Below are positions 31,802 through 39,373 of a stretch of 40,599 nt of DNA, piece after piece. How positions within the stretch are numbered: position 1 is the first letter of the stretch; every line of letters begins with the position of its first letter. Origin of the DNA: Flammeovirgaceae bacterium UBA2786 (GTDB taxonomy: Bacteria > Bacteroidota > Bacteroidia > Cytophagales > Cyclobacteriaceae); contig DEIA01000008.1 of the NCBI GenBank assembly GCA_002352225.1, positions 1 through 40,599 of the forward strand, in the 5' to 3' direction. The notes under the pieces were generated by a model. The model saw only the letters and a list, made by a program, of their open reading frames with translations, was not told where the DNA came from and did no database searches. The translations under genes and the position numbers were made by a program.

Positions 31802-34212
31802 GCTTTTTTACGAAAAAACTTAACAAAACTTTCCTTCTTCTCAGTGTCATCACTATAATATCCTCCAGAACCATAAGCGCCATAACCATAGCCATAGCCA
31901 TATTGATAGGCATAGCTCTGTCCATAACCATACCCCAATCCTGATTTATAGATATCATTCAATAATATACTGATATCTTTTATTTTCCCTGACCTATAGT
32001 ATTCATCAATACTATGCACAAATTCTTTTGGTGAATAATTCTGTCGCATTACAAATACTGTATGATCCACAAATTTAGACATCACAAATGCATCTGTTAC
32101 CAAGGCTAATGGAGGTGTATCAATCAATATAAAATCATATATACCCAAAGCCTTTTTTATGAATTCTTCAAACTTTGTAGTTAGTAATAATTCTGAAGGG
32201 TTTGGAGGCACAGGACCACCACTAACTAAAAATAGGTTTTCAATATCCGTTTCCTGTATAATTGAATTGAAGTCGGAAATACCAGAGAGATAGGTACTTA
32301 ATCCCAAATCATTACTTCTGTTGAAATCCTGAAATATTTTTGGACGTCTCATGTCTGCTCCAACAATTAGAGTCTTCTTTCCAGACAAAGCAAAAACCGT
32401 AGCCAGGTTAATCGTAGTAAACGTTTTTCCTTCGCCACTTATACTACTACTAACCATAAACACTTTCTTGGTTTTAGTACCGGTAAAGAAATTTAAGTTA
32501 GACCTCAACGCCCTAAAGGATTCTGATAATCCTGACTTGGGCTTATCCTTTACGACTAAATTACCGGCAGAGCTGTTGTGTCCAACTCCTCCTATAAACG
32601 GAATGGAAGTAATTTTTTCAATATCTTCCTTTGACTGAATCTTATTGCTTACCATTTCAATGATGATAAAAATAAGTAAAGGAATTACCAACCCAATCAA
32701 CACACCAAGTAAGTAATTCTGTGTGGGTTTTGGAGAAATTATACCCCCACTCATAGGCGGGTTTACCGTTATGACATCCGAGGTATTGGAAGCCTCTGAA
32801 ATACTTGCTTCTGACAGTTTTTGCATCAGAAAAACATAGAGGTTTTCAAGCAACGAATAATTTCGCTGCACAGCTATCAACTGACGCTCAGACGCGGGTA
32901 ACAAAGCTAATTGCTTTTCAATGCTTTGAATCTGCTTTTTCATAAAGTCAGATTTAATTTGATCGGTTGATCTTAACGTTTTGAGTGCTTCATTTACATC
33001 TCTTTTAATTTCTGTAATTCGTTCCATTTTGCTCGCAACAAATGGATTTGTTCCCTTTTCAGAATTCAGGTGAAGTTTCATTTCTAATTGCAGATCCATC
33101 ATGCGCGTTAAAAGAGAGGTGATCACAGGATCTGATAATCCAACGGAAGATGGTAATATAACCTGATCAAGGTTATTTGGATCTCCTTTTAAATATTCCT
33201 CTAAATAGTTATAATAATTAGAGCGCATCATTAATTCAGCACGTTGTACATCAACTCCCTCGGCTCTTTCAAACAATCGTTGAGCCTCTATGCTCTTATC
33301 TTTTACACGGCTACTGTTTCCGAATTTTTCTAATTGAAATTCTACTTTACGAAGAGAATCTTTAATGCCTGTTAATTGTGACTGAATAAATGCAATTGTA
33401 CGTTGCGCGGTCTCATTTTTCTTATTCAGGTCCAGTTGGCCGTAGGCTACAATAAGACCATTCATAAAATCAATTTCTTTTTCCGGATTAGTTCCGTTGA
33501 TACTCAGATTAATTACCCCAGCACCTTCTTCCGCCCAATCAACATTCAATTTGCCTATATAAGCACCAGCCAATGGTCGCACATTTTGAACAGTTAAAAT
33601 AAATGGAATTCCAACGTACTCCTTCACAGACCTTCCCTGAAGTTCGAAAATACAGACAGAAATGCCTTTATAATTAATGGAATCGCCTAATTGAAATACT
33701 GCGTCTGTAGCCTCATCATCATCACTAATACTGCGTAAGGAGTATTGTTTTTCATTCTTTAATGTAAAAATAAATTGACCTGTTTTGCTTTCTTTTGGGT
33801 TCCATCGCAAACCCTTTACCGGAATATAACTATAGGCATCTGACGTAAGTATATATCCTTCTCTGGAAAAGGACACATCAAAATTGAGATCCTGGATTAC
33901 TCTTTCAATCAGTGGGTATGACCTTATAATATAGGGCTCATTTAAATAATTTCTATACGGATCAATCAAAGAATTCTTATATAACAACTCTGCACCTCCT
34001 GTTTCCTGTGTTTCGCGCAAAACGATAGAGGCAAAAACGGGGTACACCTTTTGGCTATATCGTGTTTTGTAAAAGGCAACAGTTAACGCAATCACCAATG
34101 AAAGTATGATTACATACCAAAACCGAATAGCACGGGCTAATACTCGTTTAAAATCCACTGCAAATCCTGTGGAATGATTTGTTCCCTCTGTATCAAAAAC
34201 CGGATCTGTCAT
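31798..34212 (-). CDS. wzc: Wzc-type polysaccharide co-polymerase with bacterial tyrosine kinase domain
   Basis: This 804-residue inner-membrane protein controls chain polymerisation and export. Transmembrane helix 1 is at about 31-48 and helix 2 at 501-520, enclosing a periplasmic Wzz-like domain with a long coiled coil (about 270-460). The cytoplasmic BY-kinase has the ExxRxxR oligomerisation motif (Glu564-Arg567-Arg570), Walker A SGEGKT (592-597), Walker A' around Asp620 and Walker B ILIDTPP with Asp698. Residues 761-786 hold 11 tyrosines, mostly as Tyr-Gly pairs, the expected autophosphorylation tail. It lies 3 bases after wza and overlaps neuB by ATGA. The cognate tyrosine phosphatase is not in the window. 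Confidence 0.94.
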   Translation of the reverse strand: MTDPVFDTEGTNHSTGFAVDFKRVLARAIRFWYVIILSLVIALTVAFYKTRYSQKVYPVFASIVLRETQETGGAELLYKNSLIDPYRNYLNEPYIIRSYPLIERVIQDLNFDVSFSREGYILTSDAYSYIPVKGLRWNPKESKTGQFIFTLKNEKQYSLRSISDDDEATDAVFQLGDSINYKGISVCIFELQGRSVKEYVGIPFILTVQNVRPLAGAYIGKLNVDWAEEGAGVINLSINGTNPEKEIDFMNGLIVAYGQLDLNKKNETAQRTIAFIQSQLTGIKDSLRKVEFQLEKFGNSSRVKDKSIEAQRLFERAEGVDVQRAELMMRSNYYNYLEEYLKGDPNNLDQVILPSSVGLSDPVITSLLTRMMDLQLEMKLHLNSEKGTNPFVASKMERITEIKRDVNEALKTLRSTDQIKSDFMKKQIQSIEKQLALLPASERQLIAVQRNYSLLENLYVFLMQKLSEASISEASNTSDVITVNPPMSGGIISPKPTQNYLLGVLIGLVIPLLIFIIIEMVSNKIQSKEDIEKITSIPFIGGVGHNSSAGNLVVKDKPKSGLSESFRALRSNLNFFTGTKTKKVFMVSSSISGEGKTFTTINLATVFALSGKKTLIVGADMRRPKIFQDFNRSNDLGLSTYLSGISDFNSIIQETDIENLFLVSGGPVPPNPSELLLTTKFEEFIKKALGIYDFILIDTPPLALVTDAFVMSKFVDHTVFVMRQNYSPKEFVHSIDEYYRSGKIKDISILLNDIYKSGLGYGYGQSYAYQYGYGYGYGAYGSGGYYSDDTEKKESFVKFFRKKA

Positions 34213-34215
34213 TTT

Positions 34216-35019
34216 TTACTTGGTAGAGTTAATAAGGGTGATGGTGACCACTACTAACGATAAGGAGGATATTACCAACGATAAATTCCTTCCGAAATAG
34301 GTTTGATAGGGTCGTTGCCGAAGGGCCGGAACAATTAAAATATCATTCTGGTGAACATAGTATTCCGGAGTATTAATGAAATTTTCATCCAACAAATTCA
34401 AATATCGCACCTGGGCTTTGCCATCAATTTGCCGAATCAGTTTAATATTTCTTTTATCCGCAAAATCGGTTAACCCACCAGCCAAACCAATAGCCTCCAT
34501 ATAGCCAATACGATTATTGGGTAACACTACGGTACCCTCTTGCCTGGCCTCGCCTAATAAGGTGAATCTGAAATTAATTAAGCGAACTTTAACAACCGGT
34601 GATTCCAGGTATTGATCGGCCAATTGCTGAAGCTTATTTTGAATTTCATATACAGTTAATCCTGACACTTTTACTTTGCCAATTACCGGAAACTGAATTT
34701 CACCATTTGGATCAACCAACTCGCCAATCAAGATTGCATTCAGTTGATTAAGATTTTGTGTTTGCTGTTGATTCATGATATTCCGATTAAAAATATCATA
34801 CTCCTGAGGGGTCAAACTTTCAAACCTTACCGAAATATTATCCTCAGGCTGAATGCGATACTCATAATTCTGAATAGTATATGACCTCACAATGGTATCC
34901 TTGGGCAGATTCTTCACATTTACATCATCTTTTTGAAGATACATGTAGCGTTTATTTGTTACGCAGGAGGACGCCAGCAGACTAACGCAAAGGATAGTGA
35001 ATAAGATTTTACTATTCAT
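34216..35019 (-). CDS. wza: Wza-type outer-membrane polysaccharide export lipoprotein
   Basis: This 267-residue lipoprotein has a lipobox LLASSC with the lipidated Cys19. A Poly_export domain follows (IQPEDNISVRF near 57-67; ELVDPNGEIQFPVIGKVKV and TVYEIQNKL), then a SLBB domain with PVVKVRLINFRFTLLGEA and IGLAGGLTDFADKRNI. One hydrophobic helix at about 245-263 would cross the outer membrane. It forms the export channel paired with Wzc. ATG at 35019 is preferred to TTG at 35034, because the signal peptide starts there and the predicted transcription start falls near 35034. It is the first gene behind the promoter at 35039-35069. Confidence 0.92.
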   Translation of the reverse strand: MNSKILFTILCVSLLASSCVTNKRYMYLQKDDVNVKNLPKDTIVRSYTIQNYEYRIQPEDNISVRFESLTPQEYDIFNRNIMNQQQTQNLNQLNAILIGELVDPNGEIQFPVIGKVKVSGLTVYEIQNKLQQLADQYLESPVVKVRLINFRFTLLGEARQEGTVVLPNNRIGYMEAIGLAGGLTDFADKRNIKLIRQIDGKAQVRYLNLLDENFINTPEYYVHQNDILIVPALRQRPYQTYFGRNLSLVISSLSLVVVTITLINSTK

Positions 35020-35038
35020 ATACAAAAAAGCCAAGTTT

Positions 35039-35069
35039 CAAATTTACCAAAAAACATCCGCACACCCAA
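35039..35069 (-). promoter_or_regulatory. Bacteroidota sigma-ABfr-type promoter for the wza-to-pglE operon
   Basis: On the minus strand there is a perfect -7 element TAAATTTG (35039-35046) with a -33 TTG at 35067-35069, separated by 20 bases, which is the spacing known for Bacteroidota promoters. The predicted start of transcription is near 35034, leaving a leader of about 15 bases before the wza ATG. This is the best promoter match I found in the window. It would separate the export and assembly genes from the kds/wbp genes upstream, although read-through from those genes is also possible because no terminator is evident. Confidence 0.6.
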
Positions 35070-35099
35070 TTTTACATTTTCAATCCGGTAGCAACCTGG

Positions 35100-36215
35100 T
35101 TACAGGTTAGCCAGCGTATCTCCAATATACTGCAATTGATCTTTTGCCAGTTCGGTATGCATAGGCAGGGCGAGTACATGTGCCGCAAGCTTTTCCGAAA
35201 CCTGCAAATTTTCTCCCTGCACATAACCGTAGGCATTAGTCTGATGTAATGAAACCGGGTAATAAATCATATTCGGTATTCCATTCTCAGAAAGATGTTT
35301 GCTAAGTTCATCTCTGTTCCTGTCCTTCACTAGAATTGTGTACTGATGAAATACATGAGTACTGTATGCCGCACGGGCAGGAACCGAAAGCCAGGATATA
35401 GTACGTAAATGCTTATCGTAATAATCCGCAGCCTGCTGCCGTTTAGTGATATAGTGATCCAGGTGTTTCAATTTTACCTGTAATATGGCCGCCTGAAGGG
35501 TATCTAACCGGGAGTTTATCCCTACCCGATCGTAGAAATACTTTTTCGATTGGCCATGTCCGGCTATGCTTCTCATTATAGCAGCCAGTTTTTCGTCATT
35601 TGTTGTTATGGCTCCGCCATCGCCATAGCAGCCCAGGTTTTTACTTGGAAAAAAGGAGGTTGTGCCAATGTGCCCTATCGCACCTAATTTCTTTTTTGAT
35701 CCATCTTTAAAAATATAATCTGCACCAATAGCCTGCGCATTATCTTCCACCACCAACAAACTATGTTCAGCTGCAAGTGCCATCAGGGGTTCCATAGCAG
35801 CGGCTTGCCCAAACAGATGCACGGCAATAATCACTTTAGTCTTTTTTGTTATTTTGCGTTTTACATCTTCCACATCGAGGGTAAACAGGTGTTTATCCAC
35901 ATCGCAAAAAACCAGTTTATATTTCAGCAATGCTACCACTTCAGCGGCAGCTACATAATTGAATGCAGGAACAATCACCTCGGCATCATCCGGAAGGTTA
36001 AGGGCCATAAGGGCTATTTGAAGGGCATCGGTTCCATTGGCGCATCCAATAACGTGTTTGGAGCCCAGGTAAACACCCAGTTGTTGCTCAAACGATTTTA
36101 CGGCCGGGCCATTAATAAAAGCCGTACTTTCAATTACCTGCCGCATGGCTTCATTCACTTCTTTTTCAATATGCCGGTACTGCCCCAGCAAATCTACCAT
36201 TTGAATTTTATCCAT
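35100..36215 (-). CDS. wbpE: UDP-2-acetamido-3-keto-glucuronate aminotransferase (WbpE/WlbC type)
   Basis: This 371-residue PLP-dependent DegT-family aminotransferase is expected to place the 3-amino group on UDP-3-keto-GlcNAcA, giving UDP-GlcNAc(3NH2)A. The PLP lysine is Lys192 in SFFPSKNLGCYGDGGA, with VVEDNAQAIGA before it and CANGTDALQIAL near 58. The N-terminal MDKIQMVDLLGQYRHI fits the WbpE/WlbC group. Gene order with a Gfo/Idh oxidoreductase and a WbpD-like acetyltransferase supports this call over other DegT enzymes. ATG at 36215 overlaps the acetyltransferase gene by 8 bases. A small hairpin spans its stop codon but lacks a T-tract. Confidence 0.85.
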   Translation of the reverse strand: MDKIQMVDLLGQYRHIEKEVNEAMRQVIESTAFINGPAVKSFEQQLGVYLGSKHVIGCANGTDALQIALMALNLPDDAEVIVPAFNYVAAAEVVALLKYKLVFCDVDKHLFTLDVEDVKRKITKKTKVIIAVHLFGQAAAMEPLMALAAEHSLLVVEDNAQAIGADYIFKDGSKKKLGAIGHIGTTSFFPSKNLGCYGDGGAITTNDEKLAAIMRSIAGHGQSKKYFYDRVGINSRLDTLQAAILQVKLKHLDHYITKRQQAADYYDKHLRTISWLSVPARAAYSTHVFHQYTILVKDRNRDELSKHLSENGIPNMIYYPVSLHQTNAYGYVQGENLQVSEKLAAHVLALPMHTELAKDQLQYIGDTLANL

Positions 36216-36792
36216 GACTAACTTTACTAACTACTCCTTCATTAAGCTGATACCGTTCGTTGCTCTCGGAACAAACCGCAAAACCCGATGCATCAAATTT
36301 TAGTTTCTGTCCATACTCGCTCATCCAACCTTTTTGGCGGGCCGGATTTCCTATTACCAATGCATAAGGCGGAACATCTTTTGTTACCACAGCGCCTGCT
36401 GCAATAAATGCAAATGCTCCTATTTCAATACCACAAATGATGGTGGCATTAGCACCAATAGAAACGCCCTTTCTAACATAGGTCTTTTTGTATTCTGATT
36501 TTCGGTTTACGGCACTTCGGGGGTTAATTACATTTGTAAATACCATGGAAGGCCCCAGAAAAACATCATCTTCGCAAATTACGCCTGTGTAAATAGAAAC
36601 ATTATTCTGAACCTTTACATTGTTTCCTAATCTTACATCGGGAGATACAACCACATTCTGGCCAAGGTTACAATTTTCACCAATCACACAATTGGGCATA
36701 ATGTGGCTGAAGTGCCAGATTTTTGAACCCATACCAATTACACAGCCTTCATCAATAACAGCGCTGGGGTGTGCATAAAAAGTTGTATCCAT
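36208..36792 (-). CDS. wbpD: UDP-3-amino-GlcNAcA N-acetyltransferase (WbpD/WlbB type)
   Basis: This 194-residue left-handed beta-helix acetyltransferase is expected to acetylate the 3-amino group, giving UDP-2,3-diacetamido-2,3-dideoxyglucuronate. Hexapeptide repeats run from SAVIDEGCVIGMGSKIWHF through NVSIYTGVICEDDVFLGP. The loop FTNVINPRSAVNRKSEY and the block FIAAGAVVTKDVPPYALVIG are closely typical of WbpD/WlbB. ATG at 36792 starts one base after the previous stop; the longer frame to 36834 adds 14 unrelated residues inside the upstream gene. It overlaps wbpE by 8 bases. Confidence 0.87.
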   Translation of the reverse strand: MDTTFYAHPSAVIDEGCVIGMGSKIWHFSHIMPNCVIGENCNLGQNVVVSPDVRLGNNVKVQNNVSIYTGVICEDDVFLGPSMVFTNVINPRSAVNRKSEYKKTYVRKGVSIGANATIICGIEIGAFAFIAAGAVVTKDVPPYALVIGNPARQKGWMSEYGQKLKFDASGFAVCSESNERYQLNEGVVSKVSHG

Positions 36793-36793
36793 A

Positions 36794-37810
36794 CTACTTC
36801 TTTCTGAATTGATAAATCCGTTCAATAATATCAACCACTTTCAATCCCTCCAATGCATTAGCTGTAATGGTATCGTTTCCTTTCAGTGTGTTAATTACGT
36901 TTTCAAAAACGTAATGATGGTTTGCGGCACTGCCTTTAAACGGGCCATAATCATTTGGCGGATTCGTTTCAGGAAGTTGGGGCATGGTGTAGTTCTGAAT
37001 ATGGCAGTACTCAATCTCGTTCATGTATTGCCCTCCTACTTTTACCGATCCCTTTGTACCTACTACAGAAATAGAACTCTCCATGTTAGTGTCCCACACA
37101 GAAGTTGAAAAATTCAAACAACCTAATCCTCCTTTTACAAATTCAAAATTAACAATTCCCGAATCTTCGAATTCCGTAGTAGTTTGATGATTAAAGTCTT
37201 TTAACGCAGCGTGTATATTTTTCACATCACCAAAAACCCAAAACATAATATCAATAAAATGACTGAACTGGGTAAACAAGGTGCCACCATCCAAAGCCAT
37301 TGTTCCTTTCCATGAACCTTTCTTATAATACCGGTCATCACGATTCCAATAGCAATTTACCTGTACCATTAAAATATCGCCCAGGGTTCCATCCGAAACA
37401 ACTTGCTTCAACCACTTGCTGGGCGGGCTATATCGATTCTGTTTTACCACGAAAACATGACGGGCTACCTGCAATGATTTTTCAACTACCTGTTCGCAGG
37501 ACTGGCGGGTTAGCCCCATGGGTTTTTCTATTACCACATGGCATTTGTTATCCAAAGCTTGTAAGGCATGCTCAATGTGAAGTCCGTTAGGCGTACAAAT
37601 ACATACTACATCAACAGGAATTCTGGCATTGAAAAAATCCTGAATGGACTGGAAGAAGGGTACATGCTTTGGGTAGAGGGTGTGTTCCTGTAAGGATGGC
37701 TCGGATTCAACAATTGCCACCAGGCTGGCGCCTGGAAAATCACGAACAATAGTTGCGTGCCTTCTTCCGATATGCCCAAACCCAACTACTGCAAATTTTA
37801 TTTCACTCAC
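36794..37810 (-). CDS. wbpB: Gfo/Idh/MocA oxidoreductase, probable UDP-GlcNAcA 3-dehydrogenase (WbpB/WlbA type)
   Basis: This 338-residue NAD(H)-dependent oxidoreductase has the N-terminal Rossmann motif VVGFGHIGRRHA, the catalytic-type VVIEKPMGLT near 92 and a C-terminal alpha/beta domain with WKGTMALDGGTLFTQFSHF. Beside WbpD- and WbpE-like genes it is best read as the enzyme that oxidises C3 of UDP-N-acetylglucosaminuronate. The 6-dehydrogenase (WbpA) that makes this substrate and the 2-epimerase WbpI are not in the window. The start is GTG at 37810, since no ATG precedes the Rossmann motif. It lies 66 bases after kdsA. Confidence 0.85.
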   Translation of the reverse strand: MSEIKFAVVGFGHIGRRHATIVRDFPGASLVAIVESEPSLQEHTLYPKHVPFFQSIQDFFNARIPVDVVCICTPNGLHIEHALQALDNKCHVVIEKPMGLTRQSCEQVVEKSLQVARHVFVVKQNRYSPPSKWLKQVVSDGTLGDILMVQVNCYWNRDDRYYKKGSWKGTMALDGGTLFTQFSHFIDIMFWVFGDVKNIHAALKDFNHQTTTEFEDSGIVNFEFVKGGLGCLNFSTSVWDTNMESSISVVGTKGSVKVGGQYMNEIEYCHIQNYTMPQLPETNPPNDYGPFKGSAANHHYVFENVINTLKGNDTITANALEGLKVVDIIERIYQFRKK

Positions 37811-37876
37811 AATGCAAAAAATAAGAACAACAATTAATTACGGTTCTCCAATTCAGTACAATTAAAAATACAGCGT

Positions 37877-38707
37877 CTATTCGGCTTTGCTTAAATCCCA
37901 ATGCTTTTTTATCGAAATCAAAAATTCTTTCATCTCCCTCAGGGGCACCATATTGGGGCCATCGCTTAGTGCTTTTTCAGGTTGCGGATGGGTTTCAATA
38001 AAGAAACCATCTACACCCACAGCAGCAGCGGCTTTCGCTAAGTAAGGTGCAAATTGCCGGTCGCCACCACTTTTGCCACCTAAACCACCGGGTCTTTGAA
38101 TACTGTGCGTAACATCAAACACTACGGGCGAGTATTGCCTCATTATGGGTAGCGAGCGCATATCTACCACCAGATTATGATAACCAAAACTGGAACCACG
38201 TTCGGTTAGAAACACATTCTGGTTTCCTTCGCCTCGTATTTTCTCCAATGCATACTGCATATCTTCCGGGGCCATAAACTGACCCTTCTTAACTTTTACA
38301 GGCTTACCTGTTTTGGCAGCGGCTATTAACAAGTCTGTTTGCCGGCAAAGAAAAGCGGGTATCTGCAATACATCCACTACAGCGGCTACTTCAGCACATT
38401 GGCTGGACTCGTGTACATCGGTAACTACAGGAACTTTCAAATCATTTCGAACCATGGAAAGAATCTCAAGCCCCATATCTACCGAGGGGCCCCGGTAAGA
38501 ACCGGATGAAGTGCGGTTTGCTTTATCAAACGAAGACTTAAATACATAATCGATCCCTAACTCGGCACAGATTTTTTTTACTTGTGTACCTGTCTCCATA
38601 CAGATATCGTAACTCTCTGCCGCACAGGGGCCGGCAAATAAAACCATTCTGTCGCCACCTAAGGTGATGTTATCTGTTATCGAAACTTTATTTTTAAACA
38701 ACTCCAC
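37877..38707 (-). CDS. kdsA: 3-deoxy-8-phosphooctulonate (Kdo-8-phosphate) synthase
   Basis: This 276-residue TIM-barrel enzyme makes Kdo-8-phosphate from arabinose-5-phosphate and phosphoenolpyruvate for lipopolysaccharide core synthesis. Signatures are AGPCAAESYD near 25, SSFDKANRTSSGSYRGPS (about 58-75), VVTDVHESSQ, and VFDVTHSIQRPGG in the second half. The length matches the family (about 270-285). The start is GTG at 38707, ten bases after the kdsC stop. With kdsC this covers two of the four Kdo steps; kdsB and kdsD are not in the window. It is an essential-type gene directly upstream of the variable glycan genes. Confidence 0.95.
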   Translation of the reverse strand: MELFKNKVSITDNITLGGDRMVLFAGPCAAESYDICMETGTQVKKICAELGIDYVFKSSFDKANRTSSGSYRGPSVDMGLEILSMVRNDLKVPVVTDVHESSQCAEVAAVVDVLQIPAFLCRQTDLLIAAAKTGKPVKVKKGQFMAPEDMQYALEKIRGEGNQNVFLTERGSSFGYHNLVVDMRSLPIMRQYSPVVFDVTHSIQRPGGLGGKSGGDRQFAPYLAKAAAAVGVDGFFIETHPQPEKALSDGPNMVPLREMKEFLISIKKHWDLSKAE

Positions 38708-38717
38708 GTATCTAAAA

Positions 38718-39263
38718 TTAATTTTTTAAAATTTTATCCAATAAACCCTGCGCAGCCAGTATTAAATCACTGATTTCGCGTACAACACCCTGGCCACCAT
38801 TTCCATCGGTTATAATGTCCACTCTTGATTTTACATAACCAATGGCATCGGCCGGGCAGGCAGAGAGGCCACAGCTTTGTAACACTTTCAGATCATTAAT
38901 ATCATCGCCAATATAGGCTACCTGTTTGCGTTTTAATTTGTGAAACTCCACCAGTTTTTCAAACACACTATACTTATCCACTATACCCTGATGACAAAAG
39001 TCCAGTTTCAGTTCGGCTGCGCGGTTGCTCACAATCTTAGATTCCCTTCCGGTAATGATACCCACCAGAATGCCGGCTTTTTTCAGGTGACTGATGATAT
39101 AGCCATCCTTCACATTAAATCGCTTGGTTTCGCACCCGGTGTTATCATAAATTATTCCGCCATCGGTAAGCACGCCATCCACATCAAAAAAAAGGGCCTT
39201 GATCTGGGCCGCCTTCTTAATTTGCTCCTTGGTATACTTGCCAAGCACTTCTTTTACCGCCAT
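38718..39263 (-). CDS. kdsC: Kdo-8-phosphate phosphatase (HAD superfamily)
   Basis: This 181-residue HAD-type phosphatase removes the phosphate from Kdo-8-phosphate. Asp27 and Asp29 in FFDVDGVLTDGG are the nucleophile and acid/base, VKDGYIISHLKKAGI and IITGRES form motif II, and YIGDDINDLKVL is motif III. It lacks a large cap domain, as expected of tetrameric C0-type KdsC. A 20-residue N-terminal extension precedes the first motif. ATG at 39263 is used. It is the first gene of the minus-strand cluster and is divergent from the penicillin-acylase gene. It is followed by kdsA at ten bases. Confidence 0.94.
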   Translation of the reverse strand: MAVKEVLGKYTKEQIKKAAQIKALFFDVDGVLTDGGIIYDNTGCETKRFNVKDGYIISHLKKAGILVGIITGRESKIVSNRAAELKLDFCHQGIVDKYSVFEKLVEFHKLKRKQVAYIGDDINDLKVLQSCGLSACPADAIGYVKSRVDIITDGNGGQGVVREISDLILAAQGLLDKILKN

Positions 39264-39306
39264 TTGCTGCGAAAATTCTCAATAAAAGCCTAAAATTAAG
39301 CAAAAA

Positions 39307-39330
39307 CAATTGACAAAAGGCAATTGACAA
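39307..39330. repeat. Short direct repeat in the divergent kdsC / acylase intergenic region
   Basis: The 10-base unit CAATTGACAA occurs twice (39307-39316 and 39321-39330), separated by the four bases AAGG. The unit begins with the palindrome CAATTG. The centre-to-centre distance is 14 bases. The pair lies between two divergent genes and could be a tandem operator, or it may be simple repetitive intergenic sequence, which is common in Bacteroidota. No regulator is known from this window. Confidence 0.4.
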
Positions 39331-39373
39331 TGCACATTGAATTACGGATTATTACTGATTACACCTCTACAAT

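Noticed and set aside
35093..35108. Six-base-pair hairpin (AACCTG/CAGGTT, four-base loop) across the wbpE stop codon as a terminator
   Set aside because: The stem is short, it includes coding sequence, and no T-tract follows on the minus strand.
35763..36221. 152-codon open frame on the plus strand over wbpE
   Set aside because: It is antisense to a clear aminotransferase with its PLP lysine. The translation has no recognisable domain and high His/Phe/Cys content typical of shadow frames.
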